DNA of 45,161 nt from assembly GCA_937910685.1 (NCBI GenBank), contig CALEMP010000091.1, positions 1 through 45,161 on the forward strand, written 5' to 3'. This document shows, piece by piece, positions 8,024 through 15,599 of this stretch. Source of the DNA: an uncultured bacterium. GTDB lineage: Bacteria > Planctomycetota > UBA1135 > GCA-002686595. Both the position numbers and the translations under genes were made by a program. The notes under the pieces are model-generated. The model was not told the origin of the DNA. It ran no database searches and saw nothing but the letters and a program-made list of their open reading frames with translations. Positions within the stretch are counted from its first letter, which is position 1; every line of letters starts with the position of its first letter.

Positions 8024-9438
8024 GGCTTACGCCCTTTGCGGGTGAGTCCTGTCCCCTGCACGTCTTCCAATATTTGTAACAGCCGAGCAACCTGCTCGGG
8101 ATGCTGGGCGGTTGCATCGCGCTCTTCCCGCGCATCACGCCCACTGTCAAAGAGACGCGCGCTCTGCGAATCGATTTTCCCCGGGTTGGATTCTGATTCC
8201 AGCAAGTTCACCACCAGCCGCCAACGACCATCCCGGACGGTCAGCCGGGGTGGATCGGTTTGGATCCCAAGGGCCGCGTGCTTTCCGAAAGAGGAAGCCT
8301 TTTGGGCTTCCGAAAGTTCGGACTCCTGCACACCAAAAGGTGATCCAAGCAGGGGCATCAGGCTGCGGCCCTTGTGCGCGCTGGAATCCTCGCCCTTGGG
8401 CTGCGGGGCAGGGGCACCAAACCACTCACAAAGGGTCGGGGCCAGATCACACAATTCCACCACCGGGCTGAGAATTCGGCTGCCCCGCAAGCCGCCGGGA
8501 TGGCGTATGACCAGGGGCACGCGCAGTGAGGAGTCCCTCGCTTCGCTCGACACTCCCCAGGGCACTCCCGGACGATCGAGTTCCACCCCATGGACTCCAG
8601 CCAACACAAGAACGGTTTCATCCAGGGCTTGATCGCTGCGCGTGGCAAACTGCAAATAATCCAGCAGATACCCAACCTGAAAGCTCATCTGCGCCACTCC
8701 CCCGTCGTAGAGATCGATCAAACGCTCCCTGTCCGCGGCAGAAGGCAAGTCAGACTCCCTGCCCGCCCACCAAGCGTCCCGCTCCTCCAGCGAACCCGTC
8801 ATCTTTGAATCGCTGTCCGGATCGGTGTACAAACCAGCGAAATCCACAGTCTGCTTCGTCGACAGGTCTATGAACGAGCCCGGCGAAAAGGGAAACGCGG
8901 GACCCGCAAGATGCACCCACACAAAAACCCCTTCATCATTTCCAAAGTCATGGACATCGAACCAGCGCACCGCTTCGACGAGAACTTTGAGATCACTCTC
9001 GCGCCGCAAGCACGCATGAAAGCCCTGCTCGACCTGGGCTGGTAAGCCGTTGGAGTCATTGACAAAGGCCACGGTGAACATGCCCGCATCCAGCATGGCT
9101 TGGGCCAACATGGGGGTCGGCTGCTCTTGCAGCCCGCGCTCCCCCCCCAAGACCGAGAGCACTCCCTGGGGCGCACTCCCCGATGGGGCAAAGGCCTGGC
9201 TGAAGAGCACCCCATCTGCGGCAAGGTCGTCCAAAGAAAGGGCCTTGCCTTCCGCCCGCTGCTGGGGCGTGACCGACTGCAAGGTGGTGCTACGCTGATA
9301 CAGCATGGCGGATGTATGATCCGCGCGCAGCCCCTCCACCGTGATCAGCAGCACATGCCGCGGGGGTCGCCCGGGCTGCACCCCATCCGTGCAAGCGGCA
9401 ACCATCAACAGGGGGATCAGCAATCTCATGCGTAGCAT
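8020..9438 (-). CDS. Sulfatase-fold (alkaline phosphatase superfamily) lipoprotein with degenerate active site
   Basis: 472 residues from the ATG at 9438, with a lipoprotein signal ending MVAAC. The longer open frame to 9612 would run into the symporter gene. The fold is recognisable from HVLLITVEGLRADH near residue 30, the nucleophile region APSGSAPQGVLSVLGG, LRVPLVIRHPGG and ELCDLAPTLCEWFG. Active sulfatases carry Asp in the first metal motif (here Glu in VEGLR), a Cys/Ser-x-Pro-x-Arg signature or Thr-containing equivalent (here S-A-P-Q-G), and Asp-His-Gly (here Val-His-Gly). The loss of the DHG aspartate makes normal two-metal or single-calcium chemistry doubtful. It may act as a binding or scaffold protein for the coupled membrane proteins. 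The fold call is strong; the activity is unknown. Confidence 0.82.
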   Translation of the reverse strand: MLRMRLLIPLLMVAACTDGVQPGRPPRHVLLITVEGLRADHTSAMLYQRSTTLQSVTPQQRAEGKALSLDDLAADGVLFSQAFAPSGSAPQGVLSVLGGERGLQEQPTPMLAQAMLDAGMFTVAFVNDSNGLPAQVEQGFHACLRRESDLKVLVEAVRWFDVHDFGNDEGVFVWVHLAGPAFPFSPGSFIDLSTKQTVDFAGLYTDPDSDSKMTGSLEERDAWWAGRESDLPSAADRERLIDLYDGGVAQMSFQVGYLLDYLQFATRSDQALDETVLVLAGVHGVELDRPGVPWGVSSEARDSSLRVPLVIRHPGGLRGSRILSPVVELCDLAPTLCEWFGAPAPQPKGEDSSAHKGRSLMPLLGSPFGVQESELSEAQKASSFGKHAALGIQTDPPRLTVRDGRWRLVVNLLESESNPGKIDSQSARLFDSGRDAREERDATAQHPEQVARLLQILEDVQGTGLTRKGRKP

Positions 9439-9506
9439 GGGAAGCGAGTGTGCCGATCGGAGGAGCTCCTGTCGAGCCTCGCCTCGCCCAAGGCAAAACC
9501 AGCCCA

Positions 9507-11108
9507 TCATGGGGCCAGGAAGGCGGGAATTCCCCCTCCGATTCCCCACACGCGCCGCACCCACAATTGGAACACGATGGTCAAGAGCACCACAGTCAAG
9601 AGGTTCATCCAAAGCCCCGCCCGGGCCATCACCCCAGCCCCCACCCGGCCCGAGGAAAACACCACCGCATTGGGCGGTGTGGCCACGGGCAACATGAAAG
9701 CCGCAGAAGCAGCCAGGGCCGTGGGCACCATCACCATGCGCGGGTCAAGCCCTGCCGCAGCGGCGGCCTCCCCCACCACCGGCAAGAGGACCGCGGTGGT
9801 GGCCGTGTTGGATGTAATTTCAGTCAAGAAACTGACCGCCAAGGCCACGCCTCCCACCAGGAGCCAAGTGGAATGACCTTCCAACATGGGGCCCAGGGCT
9901 TGGCCGAGGGCTTGGTCCAAACCGCTGACACGAAAACCCCGGGCTAAGACAAAGCCCGCTCCGAGAAGCAAGAGAACTTCCCAGGGCAAACGCTTGGCGT
10001 GCTGCCAATCCATGAGACGCCCGCCCTTGGGGCTACCCGAGGGAATCAAAAAACAAAGCAAAGCCATGCTGATCGCCACCGTGGCATCGGTCACATCCCT
10101 GGTGTGCAGGGTCCACTGTTCAAGGGGCAAGCCGCGCAACATCATCACGAGCCGCCACCAGCCATGCAGCTCAAAGCTGCCAAAGGAAATGTCCGCGCGG
10201 GTCACCCAGAGCAGTGCCGTGCAGCCAAAAACCGTCGCCATTCTCTTTTGGGCCCGGCTCATGGGGCCCTGAGCGGCTCGCTCCTGAAGAATCGCATCAC
10301 GCCCCGCACGCCCCGCGCCATCGTGCTTGGGCAGGGGGAAAAGCACATGGGTCAAGACCCACCAGGCACAAGGCACCCAGATGCACACCAGCGGCCCCCA
10401 GGCCAGCATCCACTCGGCAAAGCCGGGGGTCGGCGCATCAGGAAACAGGGTGGCCATTTGGCCTAGGTAGAGTTGGTTCGGCGCGGTACCAACCGGAGAC
10501 CCCATGCCGCCCACGGATGCGGACCAGGCGACCCCCAACAAGAGGGCATAGCCGAAGCGTTTCAGCTCTGGACTGTTCCCTCCAGATTCCCGAGCAACGC
10601 GATCCAAAACCGCCATAACAATGGGCAGCATCAGTAGGGTCGTTGCGGTGTTGTTGATCCAAAAGGAGAGGCCCGCCGCTGCAACCATGAAGGCTAAGAC
10701 CTGAGTGCGCGGCTGGGGCCCTGCTAGGGAAAGAACCCTCAGGGCCATGCGCCGGTGCACCCCCCAACGCTCCAAGCCCAGAGCTACGATGAAAGCGCCG
10801 AGGAACAGCAGCACGAGATCGCTCATGTACTGGGGCGCGACCTCACCCGCGGGCAAGACCCCCATCAACGGAAAGAGTACTGCCGGCAAGAGCGACGCGA
10901 TGCCCACGGGGATCGCTTCGGTGATCCACCAAACTGCGGTCCACACGGTGATCGCCGCCGCACGGCGCTGCATGGGATCCAGCCAATGATCTGGCAAGAT
11001 GAGGACCAGGGCAAAGAGCAAGGGCCCAAGGCCGAGGCCTATGCGTTGCGAAGTGGTTGAGCCGGAGCCAGGGGAATCTGGATCGGCCTGCTGGGGATCG
11101 GTGCTCAT
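9507..11108 (-). CDS. SLC13/DASS-family sodium:anion symporter
   Basis: 533-residue inner-membrane transporter of the divalent anion:Na+ symporter family, which typically moves dicarboxylates or sulfate. Evidence includes WWITEAIPVGIASLLPAVLFP near the N-terminus and two inverted-repeat signature motifs, INNTATTLLMLPI near residue 155 and TSNTATTAVLLPV near residue 450. In the family these form the substrate and sodium sites. About eleven hydrophobic segments are visible. I start it at the ATG at 11108, which overlaps the cutA stop by ATGA; a longer frame to 11174 would lie inside cutA. A Thr/Ser/Pro-rich cytosolic N-terminus precedes TM1. The substrate cannot be assigned from sequence. Confidence 0.9.
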   Translation of the reverse strand: MSTDPQQADPDSPGSGSTTSQRIGLGLGPLLFALVLILPDHWLDPMQRRAAAITVWTAVWWITEAIPVGIASLLPAVLFPLMGVLPAGEVAPQYMSDLVLLFLGAFIVALGLERWGVHRRMALRVLSLAGPQPRTQVLAFMVAAAGLSFWINNTATTLLMLPIVMAVLDRVARESGGNSPELKRFGYALLLGVAWSASVGGMGSPVGTAPNQLYLGQMATLFPDAPTPGFAEWMLAWGPLVCIWVPCAWWVLTHVLFPLPKHDGAGRAGRDAILQERAAQGPMSRAQKRMATVFGCTALLWVTRADISFGSFELHGWWRLVMMLRGLPLEQWTLHTRDVTDATVAISMALLCFLIPSGSPKGGRLMDWQHAKRLPWEVLLLLGAGFVLARGFRVSGLDQALGQALGPMLEGHSTWLLVGGVALAVSFLTEITSNTATTAVLLPVVGEAAAAAGLDPRMVMVPTALAASAAFMLPVATPPNAVVFSSGRVGAGVMARAGLWMNLLTVVLLTIVFQLWVRRVWGIGGGIPAFLAP

Positions 11109-11476
11109 GGCTTGGACTCGCTGGGGTCGGACTGGTCTGGGTCGGGCTCTCTCGAGACACCCTCCCGAATCCAATCAAGGTAGGCTGGCAAGCCGCCCGA
11201 AATATCCACCGTGAGAAACTCCGGCACCCCATAGGGATGCAGGGCGCATAGCCGCTCCTCCAGTCGGGGAAGGCGCGCTGCGCTGGTCTTGATCAGGAGC
11301 TGCACCTCGGAGGATGTCTGCAGCTGGCCTTCCCAGGCATAGGTGCTGGTGGCGCCGGGTAGTGCGGTCACGCAGGCAGCCAGGCCCTCGGTCACGAGGG
11401 CTTGGCTCAGGGTCTGGGCCACCTGCTCATCGGGAGCGGTGGAAAAGACCAAGGCAAGGGGATCGGCTGGACTCAT
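11105..11476 (-). CDS. cutA: CutA1-family protein
   Basis: 123 residues, close to the family length of about 105-115 with an extra acidic C-terminal tail. It matches CutA1 throughout: STAPDEQVAQTLSQALVTEG, LAACVTALPGATSTYAWEG, SSEVQLLIKTS, HPYGVPEFLTVDISGGLPAYLDWI. CutA1 forms trimers with a ferredoxin-like fold; it was linked to divalent metal tolerance, but its true function is unsettled. It lies head-to-head with the proline dehydrogenase gene, with only 31 bp between starts, and overlaps the symporter gene by 4 bp. Confidence 0.94.
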   Translation of the reverse strand: MSPADPLALVFSTAPDEQVAQTLSQALVTEGLAACVTALPGATSTYAWEGQLQTSSEVQLLIKTSAARLPRLEERLCALHPYGVPEFLTVDISGGLPAYLDWIREGVSREPDPDQSDPSESKP

Positions 11477-11507
11477 GTACCCGTCGAGGATAGCGAAACA
11501 AAACGCT

Positions 11508-12443
11508 ATGATCTCCCCTCCAATGGGTCTCCTTCACCGATCGATTTTAAGCCTGATGCCTCTGGTGCCAGGCCCCCTCATGGGGAAGCTCTCCTCCCGC
11601 TACATCGCCGGAGAACGGCTCGATCAGGCCTTGGAGGTCTTGGGGCACCTTCAGGCAGAAGGCTACCAGGGGATTCTCGACATCTTGGGCGAGGACGTGG
11701 CCGATGCAGCAGAGGCGCGCATGGTCCAAACCGCCTACATGGATGCCGCCAGCGATCTCGCCGAGCGCAAGCTGCAGGCCTACATCTCGATCAAGCCGAC
11801 CCATCTTGGGCTCAGAATTTCCCAGGATCTGGCCCTCGACCTCTACCGCGGACTGGCCCAGCACTGTCAAGACCTCGGGCTCTTCCTGCGAGTGGAGATG
11901 GAAGACCACACGACTACGGACGAGACCCTCGCCCTGCACAAGGCCCTGCGGGCCGAGTTCGAGTGCGTGGGCATCGTGATTCAATCCCGACTCTTCCGCA
12001 CAGAGGAAGATCTACAGAGCCTGCCCCCGGCCAGCAACATTCGCATGGTCAAGGGGATCTACCTTGAACCGGCGGCCATCGCCCACACGGAGGCCGGCCC
12101 GATCCGGGATGCATTCGCCAGCCAATCCATCGCCCTCCTAAAAGCGGGGCACCGCGTGGCCTTTGCCACCCACGACCAAGAACTGGGAGACGGGCTCATC
12201 CGAGCCTGCCAAGAGCATTCGATCGCCCCGGACACCTGGGAGTTTCAAGTCCTGATGGGTGTCCAACGACCCCTTTGGGAACGATGGAAAGAAATGGGTG
12301 CGCGGGTCAGGGTCTATGTGCCCTTTGGACCCAACTGGCGAGCCTACTCCACGCGTCGCCTAGCCAAGAACCCTCAGATTCTGATGCACGTGATACGCGC
12401 GACCCTTGGCCTTTCCGGTGGGCATAGCCAGCACAAGTCCTAG
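11508..12443 (+). CDS. Proline dehydrogenase (PRODH)
   Basis: Stand-alone FAD-dependent proline dehydrogenase of about 311 residues, oxidising L-proline to pyrroline-5-carboxylate at the inner face of the membrane. Family signatures include YISIKPTHLGL, RVEMEDH, IRMVKGIYLEPAAIAH, FATHDQEL, and the C-terminal block WEFQVLMGVQRPLWERW followed by VRVYVPFGPNWRAYSTRRLAKNP, which contacts FAD and substrate in the family. Two in-frame ATGs are possible (11508 and 11523); neither has a strong SD. No P5C dehydrogenase domain is fused, and none is adjacent. Its stop overlaps the stop of the convergent metallophosphoesterase gene through a shared CTAG. Confidence 0.88.
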   Translation: MISPPMGLLHRSILSLMPLVPGPLMGKLSSRYIAGERLDQALEVLGHLQAEGYQGILDILGEDVADAAEARMVQTAYMDAASDLAERKLQAYISIKPTHLGLRISQDLALDLYRGLAQHCQDLGLFLRVEMEDHTTTDETLALHKALRAEFECVGIVIQSRLFRTEEDLQSLPPASNIRMVKGIYLEPAAIAHTEAGPIRDAFASQSIALLKAGHRVAFATHDQELGDGLIRACQEHSIAPDTWEFQVLMGVQRPLWERWKEMGARVRVYVPFGPNWRAYSTRRLAKNPQILMHVIRATLGLSGGHSQHKS

Positions 12444-13201
12444 TGCCCAACGGCAAGGCGCCGAGCCAGCACATCCCCAAGCACCCCAGTGGCGGTGATC
12501 TTCGCCATGGTGGCCCGGTAGTCATAGGGCACCCGGTGCCAAGTCACCGCATCGTCTTCAAGAACCGCATAGCAGGCCCGGTTGTCCCCATCCCGCGGCT
12601 GCCCCACCGAGCCCACGTTGAACACGTAGGGCCCATCCTCTTGTAAAGGGAAGCGCAGGGTAGACTCGCCCTCCAGCCCGGTCCAACGCAACTTCGAATC
12701 GAACACGCCTGGGTAATGGGTATGCCCCACGAAGCAGGTCCCTTCCAGGATGGCAAAAATCCCCTCGAGTTTCTCGCGGTTCAGCATGGCGTCGGTAGAG
12801 AGCACATACTCCCGCACGGGATCCCGGGGCGAGGCATGGTAGAAGTAGAAACCATCTAGGGAATGCTGGGGCTCCAATTGGGTCAGCCATGTCCAGCGAT
12901 CCTTGCGGGCAGCCCCGTGGTACCAACTGGGCTTGAGGCACTCGCGGGTCCAGTCCACCGCCTGGCGCGCATGGGGATTGAAATCCCGGGCACCCACCAA
13001 CAGAGCCTCGTCATGGTTGCCAAGTAAGCAAAAGTCCGTCTTCTTGCGAACCAGATCCACGCAGGCTGCAGGATCTGGACCATAGCCCACCACATCCCCA
13101 AGGCAGCCGATGTGATCGATCCCCTGGCCTTCAATGTCAGCAAACACCGCCGTCAAAGCCTCCAGATTGGAGTGCAGGTCACTGATCAGCGCGAGGCGCA
13201 T
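12440..13201 (-). CDS. Calcineurin-like metallophosphoesterase
   Basis: 253 residues with all core metallophosphatase motifs in order: SDLHSN (residues 7-12), GDVVGYGP near 35, GNHD near 60, HASPRDP near 120, and GHTH near 160. These bind two metals and act on phosphodiesters or phosphomonoesters. The closest group is the YfcE/serine-threonine phosphatase-like single-domain family. GGAG 5 nt before the ATG supports the start. It is 15 bp downstream of the DHH phosphoesterase gene and likely co-transcribed with it and the amidohydrolase. The substrate is unknown. Confidence 0.9.
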   Translation of the reverse strand: MRLALISDLHSNLEALTAVFADIEGQGIDHIGCLGDVVGYGPDPAACVDLVRKKTDFCLLGNHDEALLVGARDFNPHARQAVDWTRECLKPSWYHGAARKDRWTWLTQLEPQHSLDGFYFYHASPRDPVREYVLSTDAMLNREKLEGIFAILEGTCFVGHTHYPGVFDSKLRWTGLEGESTLRFPLQEDGPYVFNVGSVGQPRDGDNRACYAVLEDDAVTWHRVPYDYRATMAKITATGVLGDVLARRLAVGH

Positions 13202-13216
13202 AGGTACTCCTGCCGT

Positions 13217-14212
13217 CTAGGCATCAAGAGCCTCCAAAGCTGCGCGCAAGACACTTTGACTCGCATCTTGGAGACTGCCGTCGATGGTTGCTCCAGAGGC
13301 TTTACGGTGGCCACCGCCACCAAAATTCCTGGCCAAGGCTGCCACATCGTAGGTGGTCTTGCTGCGCGCACTCAGCTTGCAAAGCCCCGGACGCACTTCG
13401 CGCACGAAGATCACCACCTCGATGGTGCCTACGGAACGCACCACGTCCAAAGCCTCGTCCGTCTCCATCTCGTGCACCTTCCCACTGGGATCCAAGGGCA
13501 GAGTCAAGAGCGCCAAGCGACCGTCCGCATGGAATTCCGTCCTGGTCAAAAGATGACCCAGTTCCACGGGATGGGTCGTGGGCCTGCGTTGGAACAGGTC
13601 CATGTACTCGGTCGACACTTCGATCCCCTTGTTCACCAACGACGCAGCCACCGCCAAGGTTTCCGCATCGGTGTTGCTGTACTTGAACCAACCTGTATCG
13701 GTGACAATGGAGGTGAACACACCCCGCGCCCCGGCCTCATTGAGTTCAATCCCGAGCTCACTGGCGATGCGCGCCACCAGCACTCCGGTGGAACTGGCGG
13801 TCACATCGTGAAAGCACGCGTCCCACCAACGATCAGTGGGCAAGATGTGATGATCGATCACCATCTTGGTGCCCGGCGCACGCTCGAAGCGTTCGGTCAA
13901 AGCCCCCGTGCGGGAAAGCTCCGAGCCGTCCAACAGGATCAACAGATCGTGGGGCGGGATCGGCCCTCCGTCGTCCACGCCATAGTTGATGGCCGCCGAA
14001 AGAAGGCCGAAACGCAGTTCCGGTGGATCCGGATTGAGAATGGTTACTTTCTTACCGAGGGCCTCAAGCACTCCCGTCAGAGCAGCCTGAGCGCCGATGC
14101 AATCCCCATCCGGGCGTTCATGCCCGGTCAGGAGCACGTTCTTGGCCCCCTTGAGGATCTTGATTGCGTGTTCTTGCTCGGGATCGAGATCCGGATGGTA
14201 AGTGCGTTCCAT
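13217..14212 (-). CDS. nrnA: DHH/DHHA1 phosphoesterase, NrnA-like
   Basis: 331 residues from the ATG at 14212; an upstream GTG at 14239 is also possible. The N-terminal DHH domain shows GHERPDGDCIGAQAAL (motif I), LLILLDGSE and the VIDHH motif, followed by SSTGVLVARI and FTSIVTDTGWFKYSNT. The C-terminal DHHA1 domain ends in the substrate-binding motif FGGGGHRKASGA. NrnA-type proteins degrade short oligoribonucleotides and dephosphorylate pAp; some relatives cleave cyclic dinucleotide products. The domain set is complete, with no obvious loss. It is placed between the amidohydrolase and metallophosphoesterase genes on one strand. Confidence 0.9.
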   Translation of the reverse strand: MERTYHPDLDPEQEHAIKILKGAKNVLLTGHERPDGDCIGAQAALTGVLEALGKKVTILNPDPPELRFGLLSAAINYGVDDGGPIPPHDLLILLDGSELSRTGALTERFERAPGTKMVIDHHILPTDRWWDACFHDVTASSTGVLVARIASELGIELNEAGARGVFTSIVTDTGWFKYSNTDAETLAVAASLVNKGIEVSTEYMDLFQRRPTTHPVELGHLLTRTEFHADGRLALLTLPLDPSGKVHEMETDEALDVVRSVGTIEVVIFVREVRPGLCKLSARSKTTYDVAALARNFGGGGHRKASGATIDGSLQDASQSVLRAALEALDA

Positions 14213-14258
14213 CCCCACAGGATAGCAGCCCCGAGCCACCCCTGACCATGAGAACCGT

Positions 14259-15476
14259 TCAGCTCACCGAATGCTGCGCACGGCCGGCAACGATCATTTG
14301 GCGAATTTCGGGCGAAGACCCAGTCAAGGCTTCCAGCGCCCCCGCTCGGGATCGTGGGGCAAGGTCCCACAGGGCTAGGTCCGCAGCGCGCCCGGGCTCG
14401 AGCCGTCCAAGGCGTTGCCCCCAGCCCAAACACCGAGCCCCTCCCTCCGTGGCCATGGTCCAAATTCGCTCAGGGTTAAGATTCGGTGAAGTCTCGCGCA
14501 AGCGAGCCATCTCCGCCCGCATATCCAAGTCCGGGTTGCTGGCAACGGAGTCCGTGCCCAAGGCCATGACCACTCCCGCCCGCAGCCAGGGCTCGGGATC
14601 GAATTTCGCACGCCGAAAGAACTCATGGCTCTTGGGACAATGCACCACGCAAGCACCGCTCTGCGCAATGCGCTCGATCTCGGACTTCTTGACATGATTG
14701 CAATGCACGAGGGCACTACGGGAACCGAGCAACGAGGCCTCCTCCAAGTAGTCGAGCGAGCTGATGCCAGGACTCTTCGGCAAGACCCCGGCAAGGGGTC
14801 CGTTGCCGGTCAACATCCACTGGTTCTCCCCCCGGCTCTCAGCGAAGTGGATCGAGATGGGTGCGCGGCGGCGTCGCGCGTCCTGTGCCAAGGAGCGCGC
14901 CAAGGCACTGGACACGGTAAAGGGCGCATGGGGTCCAAAGCCAAAAGCTAGGGTGGCTGTCCCGCGTCTTGGAGCCCGGGAAAATCGCCGAGCCTTAGCC
15001 GTGCGCTTGGGGTCCCAAGCATCCAAAGCCTCGCGGAAAACACGGGCGCGAATCGGATGGGATGCAAGCACCCCCGCTGCAAGACCAAGGGAGTCGTTGT
15101 CACCCACCGTACTCGTTCCCGTGTTCAATAAACGGTCCGCACCCTGGGCCAATCCCCGCGAAAGTGCAGTGCGCCCCAGTTCGGACCGGGCCCCCATCAG
15201 AGCAGACACCCACCGGGCAAAAGGCAATCGGGGCACAGTATTCCCCAGGGCGGTCAACTCCAGGTGCGCGTGGGCATTGACTAAACCTGCCGTCCAAATC
15301 CCCGGGCCGTGATCCTCCGGGACAACACCTGAGTTACGGACCAAACGCCTGGTTCCGGCAGCGGACGTGGCGATCTCAATGATGCGTCCTCCACGAATCA
15401 AGATACCCGCGTCCTTCACGAGCAGGCCCCCGTGGCAGAGCGCCTGCCTGGCCAGAATCAACTTCATCCTAGACAT
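14259..15476 (-). CDS. ATZ/TRZ-type amidohydrolase, possible aminodeoxyfutalosine deaminase
   Basis: 405 residues, amidohydrolase superfamily. Metal and catalytic motifs are intact: LVNAHAHLELT near residue 65, PHAPFTVS near 200, IHFAESRGENQW, HCNHV, HCPKSHEFF and ALGTDSVASNPDL. The C-terminal beta-sandwich returns with LEPGRAADLALWDL. The family deaminates aminated rings (cytosine, S-adenosylhomocysteine, guanine, aminodeoxyfutalosine). The GTDSxASN plus LVNAHxHLELT combination is common in the futalosine menaquinone branch, so that role is my favoured but unproven guess; no other mqn gene is in the window. The ATG is preceded closely by a GGGGGAAG purine run. Confidence 0.85.
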   Translation of the reverse strand: MSRMKLILARQALCHGGLLVKDAGILIRGGRIIEIATSAAGTRRLVRNSGVVPEDHGPGIWTAGLVNAHAHLELTALGNTVPRLPFARWVSALMGARSELGRTALSRGLAQGADRLLNTGTSTVGDNDSLGLAAGVLASHPIRARVFREALDAWDPKRTAKARRFSRAPRRGTATLAFGFGPHAPFTVSSALARSLAQDARRRRAPISIHFAESRGENQWMLTGNGPLAGVLPKSPGISSLDYLEEASLLGSRSALVHCNHVKKSEIERIAQSGACVVHCPKSHEFFRRAKFDPEPWLRAGVVMALGTDSVASNPDLDMRAEMARLRETSPNLNPERIWTMATEGGARCLGWGQRLGRLEPGRAADLALWDLAPRSRAGALEALTGSSPEIRQMIVAGRAQHSVS

Positions 15477-15502
15477 GCTTCCCCCTGCCTCTAATGCGCG
15501 AA

Positions 15503-15535
15503 CCCCCGGCCTTCCCGCTAGGGAAGGGCCAGGGG
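15503..15535 (-). terminator. GC-rich hairpin after the large lipoprotein gene
   Basis: A strong imperfect inverted repeat around loop gcta: seven perfect pairs next to the loop (cttccc-side against gggaagg-side), then a one-base bulge and further G-C pairs. It sits 65 bp past the stop of the 1202-residue lipoprotein gene. There is no clear T-run on the minus strand, so termination is likely but not certain. Confidence 0.45.
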
Positions 15536-15599
15536 TCCACTCGTGGCTCGACTCGACTTCCCATCAAATGAGTTGCCCCGTCATAAACCATTGGCTCGC

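Noticed and set aside
9439..9612. Extended N-terminus of the sulfatase-fold gene
   Set aside because: The extension would overlap the end of the symporter gene by over 100 bp and would hide the clear lipoprotein signal at the ATG at 9438.
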